Position numbers and translations under genes: made by a program
From: Methylomonas sp. UP202
Lineage (GTDB): Bacteria; Pseudomonadota; Gammaproteobacteria; Methylococcales; Methylomonadaceae
Assembly: GCF_029910655.1 (NCBI RefSeq)
Contig: NZ_CP123898.1
Span: 62,001-126,000 of the forward strand
Reading direction: 5' to 3'
DNA: 64,000 nucleotides
Notes under the pieces: generated by a model
Databases searched by the model: none
What the model was told of the DNA's origin: nothing
Seen by the model: the letters and a program-made list of their open reading frames with translations, nothing else
In this document: positions 27,187 through 34,584 of the stretch, piece after piece
How positions within the stretch are numbered: position 1 is the first letter of the stretch
Layout: every line of letters begins with the position of its first letter

Positions 27187-27495
27187 TTACATTTTCAAGT
27201 GATCCAAAATCAGATCACGCATTTCCAGGTAATCGACCCCTTCCGATTCGCAACAAGCGCGAAACGAAAACGGCGTCAGGTCCTCGCTCATTAACCATTC
27301 CCGCGATTCCGACTTTTCTTTGGCCGAAACCCGTCCGTCATTGAGCGAACCTAACATCATCAACAGCAAGCGATACCGCAACTCGCTGAATTCCTGTTCC
27401 GTGAATTGGGGCAGTTTGTCCCAATCGATCACGAAGATATCGAACTGCTCCACGCCGGGATACACCCGCCTGGCAGTGGCTGTACGCTTTTGCAT
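27187..27495 (-). CDS. Hypothetical protein with class I structured leader
   Basis: 102 aa, helical and acidic; includes FDIFVIDWDKLPQFTEQEFS and a helix SELRYRLLLMMLGSLNDG. No family recognised. It is the only minus-strand gene with the same two-state leader as the 41-54 kb genes, with AGGAGG right before the ATG, so it probably shares their control. Confidence 0.6.
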   Translation of the reverse strand: MQKRTATARRVYPGVEQFDIFVIDWDKLPQFTEQEFSELRYRLLLMMLGSLNDGRVSAKEKSESREWLMSEDLTPFSFRACCESEGVDYLEMRDLILDHLKM

Positions 27496-27510
27496 AAGCT
27501 CCTCCTAAAA

Positions 27511-27552
27511 CACGGAGGAACCCCTAAACGGAGGATTCCCCCGTTTAGGGTT
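27511..27552 (-). promoter_or_regulatory. Structured 5' leader, class I (minus-strand copy)
   Basis: On the minus strand: stem 1 pairs CCCTAAACGG with CCGTTTAGGG; the alternative stem 2 pairs ACGGGGGAA with TTCCTCCGT and ends in GTTTT before AGGAGG and the ATG of the gene at 27495. The two stems share ACGGGGGAA and cannot coexist. Confidence 0.6.
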
Positions 27553-27659
27553 GAAATGGACGGCCCGTTGCCGGGCGTCGTTAGATATGCTGATTTTTTA
27601 AGAAGCCAGCGACTTCCTTGAACGTTAGCGAGAACCGTTATAGCAAAAATCGCATTTCA

Positions 27660-27704
27660 AACCCGCTGGCTAGATGCTTTTAAAACGCATCTTCCCAGCG
27701 GGTT
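27660..27704. repeat. 45-bp imperfect palindrome, copy 1
   Basis: Arms AACCCGCTGG and CCAGCGGGTT, inner arms AGATGC and GCATCT, loop TTTTAAAAC. Differs from copy 2 (28450-28494) at one base. Followed on the plus strand by TTTT, so it could also end transcription. The two copies flank the AcaB-like gene. Confidence 0.6.
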
Positions 27705-27751
27705 TTTTCCAAACCGCAGGGCATGGCCCCCCCCAAATCACGCGCATTTCG

Positions 27752-28390
27752 CTATGACGCCGCCGCTTCGAGTTCCGCATCCGCATCGTCCTTCTCGTCA
27801 TCCAAGTCGATGCCTTTATCGATCAATACCTGCCGGGCGGAGGCCACTTCGTCGGTCTTGCCGCGTGTTCGGGCTTCCCGATAGGCTGCGGTGCGCAAAC
27901 TGATGATGCGACGGGCCAGTTTCTGAATCCGTAATTGCCATTGATGTTCGGTGTCCGCGCGTTTTTCGTTCGCAATCATATTGCTCAGCCACAAGGTATC
28001 GACCAACTTCATGACGTCGTCCATTTTCAGCATCAACGCTACGAATTGCGACACTTGCGGCGAGACTATTTCGATCTCGTAGCTGCCGGGATTGCTGTAC
28101 TTGGGCGTTCCGGAAATACCGTTTTCGTCTCTCAGTTTCTCCAAACGCTCGATTTCCCTGCCCAAATCGCTGGTGCAGGCTTCGATCAGCTGGGACACCG
28201 CCGCTTGCACCTGATCGATATGCGCCTTCTCGCCGATGACGTACAAAATCGTATCGAGCATGTACAGCGCGGTGACCACCGATCTGAAGTAGCGTTGGTG
28301 AACACGCTTGGTGTATTCGCTATTGAGCACCAAGGTCTGGGTAAAACTGGGGCGACTATAGAGCGTGGTTTCGGGTTGCGTTTCAGCCAT
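27752..28390 (-). CDS. AcaB / PFL_4669-like element protein
   Basis: 212 aa from ATG 28390. Resembles, by eye, the PFL_4669/AcaB-type family of integrating elements and large plasmids: SRPSFTQTLVLNSEYTKRVH at the start and LKMDDVMKLVDTLWLSNMI in the middle; the tail is acidic (DLDDEKDDADAELEAAAS). AcaB takes part in transcriptional control of conjugation on IncC plasmids; that function is not shown here. The gene is bracketed by two copies of a 45-bp palindrome, possible binding sites. Confidence 0.55.
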   Translation of the reverse strand: MAETQPETTLYSRPSFTQTLVLNSEYTKRVHQRYFRSVVTALYMLDTILYVIGEKAHIDQVQAAVSQLIEACTSDLGREIERLEKLRDENGISGTPKYSNPGSYEIEIVSPQVSQFVALMLKMDDVMKLVDTLWLSNMIANEKRADTEHQWQLRIQKLARRIISLRTAAYREARTRGKTDEVASARQVLIDKGIDLDDEKDDADAELEAAAS

Positions 28391-28449
28391 GACATTCACC
28401 TACCTAACAGGAATTGAGAGTCTGCCATGCTAACGCATTTGATTTTTTC

Positions 28450-28494
28450 AACCCGCTGGCTAGATGCGTTTAAAACGCATCTTCCCAGCGGGTT
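28450..28494. repeat. 45-bp imperfect palindrome, copy 2
   Basis: Same arms as copy 1, with inner arms AGATGCG and CGCATCT around TTTAAAA. Lies between the divergent AcaB-like gene (start 28390) and the kfrA-like gene (start 28548), an operator-like position. KfrA proteins are known to bind such sites upstream of their own genes. Confidence 0.6.
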
Positions 28495-28547
28495 GTTCGG
28501 TTGCATGTCCTGAATTTCATGCGAAGATGGTCCCTATTTCCTAACTC

Positions 28548-29477
28548 ATGGCTCCGCCAATGCGTAAACAATCCGATACCTATGCCCTGGCGTACGAATG
28601 CTGCGATATCGTCTTGATGGAAGATGGCCGCTTTCCGACCATTGAAGCAATTCGTGATCGCATCGGCGTGAATAGTCCGACCGTGATCAGCCGGGCGATC
28701 AAAGACTGGACCGTGCATTTTGTCGACAAGCACCGACAAGCCTTCGAGCGGCCGGATATGCCTGCGGTGTTGGTGGATGCCGCCACCTCGCTGTGGCAAC
28801 TGGCCGTGAAGGAAGCCGATAAAACCTTCGACGAACAGCGCCAAGCATTCGAACAAAACGCTGCCAGCGATCGGGCACTGGTCGCCGAACTGCAACAACA
28901 ATTGGCCGCGCAGCAAGCCCAATGGACAGCGGAGCGCGCGCAACTGAACCAACACAACGCCGAACTGCAGCAAGCCAATACCGAATTGTCGACCTCGTTG
29001 GTCGAAGCACGGCTTTCCATCAGCCAGACGACTGCCGAACTGGCGACGACTCGTGAGGCCTTGTCCAGAGCGGAAGGCAGCTTAACGGCGGCCAATGCCG
29101 CTCTTCAAGCGCAAGAAGCCGCCTGGTCGGATCGCTTCGAACAACAGCACGGCTGGCACTTGACCCGTATCGAACAGGAAAAAGACGCCGCCCGTCAGGA
29201 ACACGCCAGGACCATTGCGACGCTCGAGCGCGCGGCGGAAGAAGCCAGACTTGAACGAGCCACCGCTCAGGCCCGGATTACCCAGTTAATGCAACAACTC
29301 GGCGAACGCCATGCACATCAACTCAAATGGGAAGCCGATCTCGCCCAGTTGCGCGAGCAATTGGCATTACGCGAGGAAGAACTCCACGCCGAAAAAGACA
29401 AAAGCCGCAAGCTTCAAGAGCTGGTCAGGAAACAACGCCGGCCGACCCCATCCACCCCGGACAAGGCGGCCGGATGA
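28548..29477 (+). CDS. kfrA: KfrA-like DNA-binding coiled-coil protein
   Basis: 309 aa. Residues about 1-75 form a KfrA_N-type DNA-binding domain (ECCDIVLMEDGRFPTIEAIR, then VNSPTVISRAIKDW). The rest is one long coiled coil rich in Ala, Gln, Glu and Arg. KfrA of IncP/IncU plasmids is an autorepressor that aids stable inheritance. It starts 54 bp after a palindrome that may be its operator. A short gene overlaps its stop by 4 nt. Confidence 0.8.
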   Translation: MAPPMRKQSDTYALAYECCDIVLMEDGRFPTIEAIRDRIGVNSPTVISRAIKDWTVHFVDKHRQAFERPDMPAVLVDAATSLWQLAVKEADKTFDEQRQAFEQNAASDRALVAELQQQLAAQQAQWTAERAQLNQHNAELQQANTELSTSLVEARLSISQTTAELATTREALSRAEGSLTAANAALQAQEAAWSDRFEQQHGWHLTRIEQEKDAARQEHARTIATLERAAEEARLERATAQARITQLMQQLGERHAHQLKWEADLAQLREQLALREEELHAEKDKSRKLQELVRKQRRPTPSTPDKAAG

Positions 29478-29632
29478 AGAACCCCACGGAACTGGCGCTG
29501 GTACGGGGCTGGATCCAAGGCTTAAACGTAGTCGGAAAAGGCAAGGCGCAACGCCAAGTCCCGATCGCCCAGCGACTGATAGACGAAATCAATGCCCATT
29601 TGCGGGACCTGCAGCTCAAACCGATCGGTTAA
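29474..29632 (+). CDS. 52-residue hypothetical protein coupled to kfrA
   Basis: Its ATG overlaps the kfrA stop (ATGA). The 52 residues include LALVRGWIQGLNVVGKGKAQ and a C-terminal amphipathic helix (AQRLIDEINAHLRDLQL). Coupled position and sound helix pattern support a real gene. No family recognised. Confidence 0.55.
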   Translation: MKNPTELALVRGWIQGLNVVGKGKAQRQVPIAQRLIDEINAHLRDLQLKPIG

Positions 29633-30091
29633 TCACAGTCACAAAATCATCGCCGCCACCTCGATTTACGTTCATTGGGCATTGCTTGGCGGGTGTTTTA
29701 TCGGGAAAGACCGCTTTCGGGCGATGAAAAAGGAGATCTGGCCGGCGCTTTCGACCCTAACCTGCCGTATACAAGAACATCTTCAGCGTCAACTTCATTT
29801 ACAAAGCTGCCAGTCCAAATCCCTGAATAGGAACAATAGAATCAGTTCTCTATTGCAAGCGCCGCAGTAAAAACTCCCACAGTTCTCCCATTACAACAGC
29901 GCAAATTTTCAAGATACTTCACACCATGTTCAGACGGCGGGGTGCTGGTAGCAGCAACCCGCCGTCCACAACTTAATAGCTGGCTTGGTAATTGGCTAAG
30001 TCCATGATGAATATTGGTATCGATTAAAACTTTACGAAACGGCATTGAAGATACTGCCGTTTAACCGAACAAACAGCCGGAGAACAAAACC
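29633..30091. other. 459-bp stretch without a supported gene
   Basis: Short frames on both strands lack ribosome binding sites and family features. A hairpin near 29934-29963 pairs CGGCGGG with CCCGCCG around a TGCT/AGCA inner stem; it may end the kfrA transcript, although no T-tract follows. Confidence 0.4.
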
Positions 30092-30655
30092 ATGAACAGA
30101 CTGCCAGAAACCGTCAACCAACAATTCAACCAATTGTTTGCCGCCATTGGTCACGCAGCCGATGACTTAAAAATCGAAAGCGCCGAAGCAAGTCTTATGG
30201 GAGATTTCGCGTCGGTAACAGCGAGAATGGAAGACTGTAAACGCTTGCAGACGTTGGAGGCGGAATTGAGAGCCTGTTTAAAACGCTTCGGTGACAAACA
30301 ACCCAGCAAAGCCGTTATCCGATCCGTTCGGGCACATACTCGCCGATACACTCGCAAGTCGGGTGGCAAACTAAAGGTAACGGTCGGTGCAAAAACCATC
30401 GAACAAGCCACGATTTCGGATACCTTTGTGCAAACCCTGGCAACGCTGGGCTTGGATAAAGTCGCCCGACTCAACAAAAAGCTTTCCGGTATACCGTTAT
30501 TAGCCAGAACCCCAGCAAGCGGCTATCAAACCCAAAAATTTCATCAAGGCTGGTATGTCACCACGCATTTCAATCAACCGACCGCGATAAAAATGCTGCA
30601 AGAGGTGGGGAGAGAATTACATGTGCCGTTGAGAGTCGAGGCTATTGATCGCTAA
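30092..30655 (+). CDS. Hypothetical protein
   Basis: 187 aa, with GGAGAA before the ATG. N-terminal helices (VNQQFNQLFAAIGHAADDLK) form a likely coiled coil; the middle is basic (SVRAHTRRYTRKSGGKLKV), which could bind nucleic acid; the C-terminus has HQGWYVTTHFNQPTAIKML. No family recognised. It sits just upstream of the kinase-like gene and may belong to the same cassette or to the kfrA group. Confidence 0.6.
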   Translation: MNRLPETVNQQFNQLFAAIGHAADDLKIESAEASLMGDFASVTARMEDCKRLQTLEAELRACLKRFGDKQPSKAVIRSVRAHTRRYTRKSGGKLKVTVGAKTIEQATISDTFVQTLATLGLDKVARLNKKLSGIPLLARTPASGYQTQKFHQGWYVTTHFNQPTAIKMLQEVGRELHVPLRVEAIDR

Positions 30656-30757
30656 CGCCGCTGACAGACCAAATCCAATTGCTTAAGGCTCGATGACCGG
30701 CCCATGGCCTGCCAGTCTGTTGCCAAACCACACCGAACAAAACCAAAGGACACCGGC

Positions 30758-32473
30758 ATGAACACAAACAACGCTTCTAACTCGAATGAATTCGATCCGA
30801 AAAAAAACGACAATAATCAAACCACGGATACTATCCTCGGGTTTGATTTGGAAAAAATTTTGGATGAAACTCGTAGAGATTTCGAATCTGGAAAGCTCGA
30901 CTATGATCTTGCTAAGGAAAAGTTATTCGGTGCAGATAAGGATTATGAAGGCGGCATGGAAGACATGATTGATGCTGCAAAGAAAGGGTCTCCAGACGCT
31001 TTAAATTGGCTCGTGAACGCGGGGATTCGATTAATTATCCCTGATATTTTGTGGGAGAAAAAAAATATCCAAGCTTGTGAAAGCTATGTTTTGCAGTTTT
31101 GCAGGGAGAACACGACTGGCCCTCACGCGGCAATGGCAAATTTTTTTCTTGGTTTGATGTGCTGGGCGGGGAAAGGCGTGGCAAAGAATGATGAATTGGC
31201 GATTCTTTATTTTAAAGAGGCTTGTAATGGGCCATTTCTCGACGACCTTGGAAACGATAATGATAGATTTGAAAACTATGGAGAAGATTTAATATATTTA
31301 TATTTCGACGTTTTTTCATGCGAAAAAATGACGCATAACTACGATTCGGAGCTTAAATCAAAAGCTGCATGTGTTAATCTAAAAGATGCAGGCAAAATAC
31401 TATGTAATGGCATACCTTCAAGCTGGCCTTTTTCATGTGGCGACAAGTATTTTATGTTGTCGCTACGGCTTAATGTTCTTATTCAATCCGGCGAGTATTT
31501 GTTGGCTGAAGAAAATATTGATAAAATATTAAAAGAGGTAACAGAGCATGAAAGAATATTATTTAAGCCGCTTTCCCCTCTCCTTTCTCAGAAGCTTGAA
31601 CTTGAAAAAACCAATCAACGTTTGGAAGCAAAAGAACGCGAACTCGAAGAAACCATGTCCATGTTCGCCCACAAATTCCGCAGTCCGCTGGATGCGATCA
31701 TTTACAACACCAGTCACGAACATCAGCCCAAGCTGTACATTCAGGCGGCGCAAACCATGCGCGGCTTGCTGGACATTTTCAGCATCATTTCCACCGATGC
31801 CGACACGCTTCAGGAAAAGCTCAAGCAAGACTGCCAAGGCAATGGCAATTTGACCCTGCTGTTCAGTAAAACCTTGGACATGATTTTGCTGCATTTGCTG
31901 TCGGTGTCCGCTACCGAAAAAATTCAGCAACACTATCTGCGTTACGCCAAAGCGCATGAACTATGCGCTGGCGATTTGACTTATAAAGCCTGGAACGAAG
32001 AGCATTTCGAACTGGAGAGGCAATTGCAAGCCGAATGGGAACAAAGCTATGCCCAGCTTTTGAGCGAATCGGCCACGCTGGAACAACGGCTGGCTTGGCT
32101 GGAACAACGCTTTTTCAAGCTGGAAATTCAGGGATTCGAGCGCGCCGATATACAATTCAAGGAATACGGCATCACCGAATCGTTTTTGACCATCCTGCTC
32201 AATGAAATTTTGGTCAACGCCTTCAAATACTACGCTTCGGCGGAGGCTCAGCCAGTGGTAGTGGAATGGCTCGGGCGTGACGGGTTTCAGGTATTGAGTT
32301 GCCGCAACCCCAGTCAGCGGAGTGAGCGTGACAGGCTTAAAGGTAGCGGCAAAGGGCATACCTTTTTGTCGGCACTGGCGCGGATCACGGGCAGCCAATT
32401 CAGCAAGCCCAAGCCCCAGGACGATTTTTTCATGGAGTTTGCCATTGCCGATCAACTGTTAATCTCAAGCTAG
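30758..32473 (+). CDS. Soluble TPR/Sel1-like histidine kinase-like sensor
   Basis: 571 aa from ATG 30758 (AAAGGA upstream; a longer frame from 30704 lacks this). The N-terminal half is helical with a Sel1/TPR-like repeat (AMANFFLGLMCWAGKGVAKN, then LAILYFKEAC). A coiled coil (about 280-300) leads to an H-box FAHKFRSPLDAI with His305. An N-box LNEILVNAFKYYA (about 481-493) and a Gly-rich lid GSGKGHTFLSALARI follow; the usual DxGxG box is not clear, so ATP binding may be altered. No membrane segment. It is followed 11 nt later by a receiver-HEPN protein. The arrangement recalls Detocs-type two-component phage defence. AT-richer than its neighbours, pointing to separate origin. Confidence 0.7.
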   Translation: MNTNNASNSNEFDPKKNDNNQTTDTILGFDLEKILDETRRDFESGKLDYDLAKEKLFGADKDYEGGMEDMIDAAKKGSPDALNWLVNAGIRLIIPDILWEKKNIQACESYVLQFCRENTTGPHAAMANFFLGLMCWAGKGVAKNDELAILYFKEACNGPFLDDLGNDNDRFENYGEDLIYLYFDVFSCEKMTHNYDSELKSKAACVNLKDAGKILCNGIPSSWPFSCGDKYFMLSLRLNVLIQSGEYLLAEENIDKILKEVTEHERILFKPLSPLLSQKLELEKTNQRLEAKERELEETMSMFAHKFRSPLDAIIYNTSHEHQPKLYIQAAQTMRGLLDIFSIISTDADTLQEKLKQDCQGNGNLTLLFSKTLDMILLHLLSVSATEKIQQHYLRYAKAHELCAGDLTYKAWNEEHFELERQLQAEWEQSYAQLLSESATLEQRLAWLEQRFFKLEIQGFERADIQFKEYGITESFLTILLNEILVNAFKYYASAEAQPVVVEWLGRDGFQVLSCRNPSQRSERDRLKGSGKGHTFLSALARITGSQFSKPKPQDDFFMEFAIADQLLISS

Positions 32474-32484
32474 GAAGGTGAATA

Positions 32485-33858
32485 ATGAGTTATTTTTTAT
32501 GGGTGGAGGATTTTGAAAACGAAGCCAGAGTAACCGCCGCCAATGTGTTTGGCGGCGTACTGGATGAAGGTTTGTTTGATGACAAAAGGCAGGCGTTGAA
32601 ATACAATTTTAAAAGCCAAGGCGTTTTTATTGAATTGAACTTTCAGGATGGTTTGGATTTTATTTGCAGCAAATTGGACACCGTCGATTATGTGATTCTG
32701 GATATTGATCTTCCAGCGTATGGCGATGACGGCATCAATCAAGATGTTCTGAATTTGTTGGTTAATTTTGAAGGATACCAACCTCAAGGAGTTGAGTCGG
32801 AAGACGAGGCGTTGCAAAAAAATGCGTGTAGCGAATTAAAGAAAATCGCTGGCTTTTATCTGTATACCAAATTGGTGGTTGAACTGGGCTTTCCCAAAGA
32901 ACATATTCTGTTCTGTTCCAATCACGGCGAAAACACCCAAACCATCCAACAGGCATTCAAAACGGCCAGAATGGCGTTACCGAAGATTTATCAGAAATCG
33001 GATGACGTTGTTCAGCAATGGGTTAAACAACGGTATGATGATCCTTATTCTCGGTTGCGGCGAGGAATTATTGAAGGTTGCAAACTTGCAAAATCCCTGC
33101 CAAAAGAAAATGTATATTTCAATAATTTCATCCCCAAGCAAGACAGCATTCAGCACGAAGATATTATTAGTTATTTTCAAATATTAGAAAACTTCTTGCC
33201 TTTACGCGAACCTGAAAACAAACTAGCGCTTTACAAGTTATTCATCAGAACCTTATCGCACGAATGGGGGGCAACCGATCCTAAGAAGATAAAGGAATTG
33301 GCTTGGATTATGAAAAACGTACGGAATTGGGTTTCTCATAATTCGTTATTATTCAGTTGTATTGACGAAAAGCTCCTTGCTTACTTATTCATAATTAACT
33401 TGCGGCTTATGTTCGACTTTGATTCGAAGGTTCAGTCTTACGAAACAATCTTGCTTGCTTTATTTTCTCATGCTTTAACTGAACAACTTTTTAAGGATAA
33501 GGCGAAAAATGACTTACTTAAACCTGATATAGCGAAAACCTATCTTGATCTTAAAAACAAGGTGCTAGATGAAAAAGGTAAGGATGGAGTTAAGATAAAT
33601 GACGGTTTTTATTTCAATGAGTTGGCAAATAATATCCAACAAAGCAATTCGCATTTAAAAGATGATAAACAGTTGTTTTCTGAATTGATTTATCAAATGT
33701 TTTGGCTCACGACATCTAATCCTTACGTAGGTACCAGTAATCAAAAGAAAACACTTGAAATTAAATTCTACGGTTTTAACTATCTGGAAAAACCGTACAT
33801 TGAAGCCCTTGCTCGACATATTTATCACTGTAGCTTCTCCCCGAGACCTAACCCATGA
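32485..33858 (+). CDS. Receiver-domain protein with HEPN-like effector region
   Basis: 457 aa, AGGAAGG before the ATG. The N-terminus is a receiver: acidic pair in FLWVEDFEN, phospho-acceptor-like Asp73 in VILDIDLPAYGDD, Ser in LFCSNHGEN and a Lys in LPKIY, with an insertion at about 90-115. The C-terminal region (about 190-450) is all-helical and holds MKNVRNWVSHNSLLF, whose R280-N-x-x-x-H285 matches the HEPN RNase motif. A phosphorylation-controlled RNA-cutting effector is inferred. It pairs with the kinase-like gene upstream (11 nt) and overlaps the next gene by 4 nt. Confidence 0.65.
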   Translation: MSYFLWVEDFENEARVTAANVFGGVLDEGLFDDKRQALKYNFKSQGVFIELNFQDGLDFICSKLDTVDYVILDIDLPAYGDDGINQDVLNLLVNFEGYQPQGVESEDEALQKNACSELKKIAGFYLYTKLVVELGFPKEHILFCSNHGENTQTIQQAFKTARMALPKIYQKSDDVVQQWVKQRYDDPYSRLRRGIIEGCKLAKSLPKENVYFNNFIPKQDSIQHEDIISYFQILENFLPLREPENKLALYKLFIRTLSHEWGATDPKKIKELAWIMKNVRNWVSHNSLLFSCIDEKLLAYLFIINLRLMFDFDSKVQSYETILLALFSHALTEQLFKDKAKNDLLKPDIAKTYLDLKNKVLDEKGKDGVKINDGFYFNELANNIQQSNSHLKDDKQLFSELIYQMFWLTTSNPYVGTSNQKKTLEIKFYGFNYLEKPYIEALARHIYHCSFSPRPNP

Positions 33859-34049
33859 CCACCCTACAAACCCAAATCCCCGACCAGCTCCTGCAACAAG
33901 CGCAATATTTAGTGAATCAAGGCTGGGTAACCAATATCGACGAATTGATCGCCGAGGCGATGCGTCGTTATCTGGAGTCGCACCCTGAAGCCATGAGCGA
34001 GCAATTCATTCGCGAGGATGTCGATTGGGGCCTGCATGGGCATGATTAA
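33855..34049 (+). CDS. Ribbon-helix-helix antitoxin-like protein
   Basis: 64 aa. N-terminal strand and two helices (LQTQIPDQLLQQAQYLVNQG, then IDELIAEAMRRYLESH) fit a CopG/RHH-type antitoxin; the C-terminal tail would wrap the toxin. Its ATG overlaps the stop of the receiver-HEPN gene, and its stop overlaps the PIN gene, a classic toxin-antitoxin layout. RHH antitoxins repress their own promoter, but here the pair seems driven from the upstream cassette. Confidence 0.75.
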   Translation: MTTLQTQIPDQLLQQAQYLVNQGWVTNIDELIAEAMRRYLESHPEAMSEQFIREDVDWGLHGHD

Positions 34050-34545
34050 CCCGGTCGTTATTGCCGACGCCGGCCCCATTATTCATCTGGATGAACTCGG
34101 TTGCCTGGAATTGTTGGCGGATTTCGGCAAAGTGCTGGTTCCGGAAACCGTTTGGCTGGAAGTCGAACAGCACAGGCCGTTGGCGTTGAAATCTGAATAT
34201 GACTGGCTTGTGCGTCAGTCGCCCAGGCAGCACTCAACCGTCGTTAGTGCGCTAACGCCGCTTTATAGCCTGCATGCCGGCGAACAGGAAGCCCTGCACC
34301 TGTGTATTGAGTGTGGCGATTGCCTGCTTCTGACCGACGACACGGCTGCACGGTTGGCCGCCAAAAGTTTGAATATTACCGCGCACGGCACCCTGGGTGT
34401 GTTGATCAGAGCCATACGCCGGCAGCGTCTGACAAAAGCCGAAGTCTTGGCCTTGCTGAATGCCATTCCAAAACAAACTTCGCTACATGTGCGTCCGACC
34501 TTGCTGCATGAGGTCATTAGCAATGTCGAAGCCAGTAGCGAATAA
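34036..34545 (+). CDS. PIN-domain toxin-like protein (DUF3368-like)
   Basis: 169 aa from ATG 34036 (GGGG six nt upstream; ATG 34042 also possible). PIN features: first acidic residue in VVIADAGPIIHLDEL, a middle acidic site in HAGEQEALHLCIECGD, and LLTDDTAARLAAKSLNI, followed by GTLGVLIRAIR, typical of the DUF3368 group. PIN toxins are Mg2+-dependent RNases that cut tRNA, rRNA or mRNA. It overlaps the antitoxin-like gene. Confidence 0.8.
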   Translation: MGMINPVVIADAGPIIHLDELGCLELLADFGKVLVPETVWLEVEQHRPLALKSEYDWLVRQSPRQHSTVVSALTPLYSLHAGEQEALHLCIECGDCLLLTDDTAARLAAKSLNITAHGTLGVLIRAIRRQRLTKAEVLALLNAIPKQTSLHVRPTLLHEVISNVEASSE

Positions 34546-34584
34546 GTACGGTCAGATCTTGGTGCTTTCTGCAATCCCGAATCA

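Noticed and set aside
29842..30045. 67-codon minus-strand frame
   Set aside because: No ribosome binding site, no family feature, and it covers a GC-rich hairpin.
34018..34545. Longer PIN frame starting at ATG 34018
   Set aside because: The GAGG upstream lies only 1 nt from this ATG, and ATG 34036 has a better-placed GGGG.
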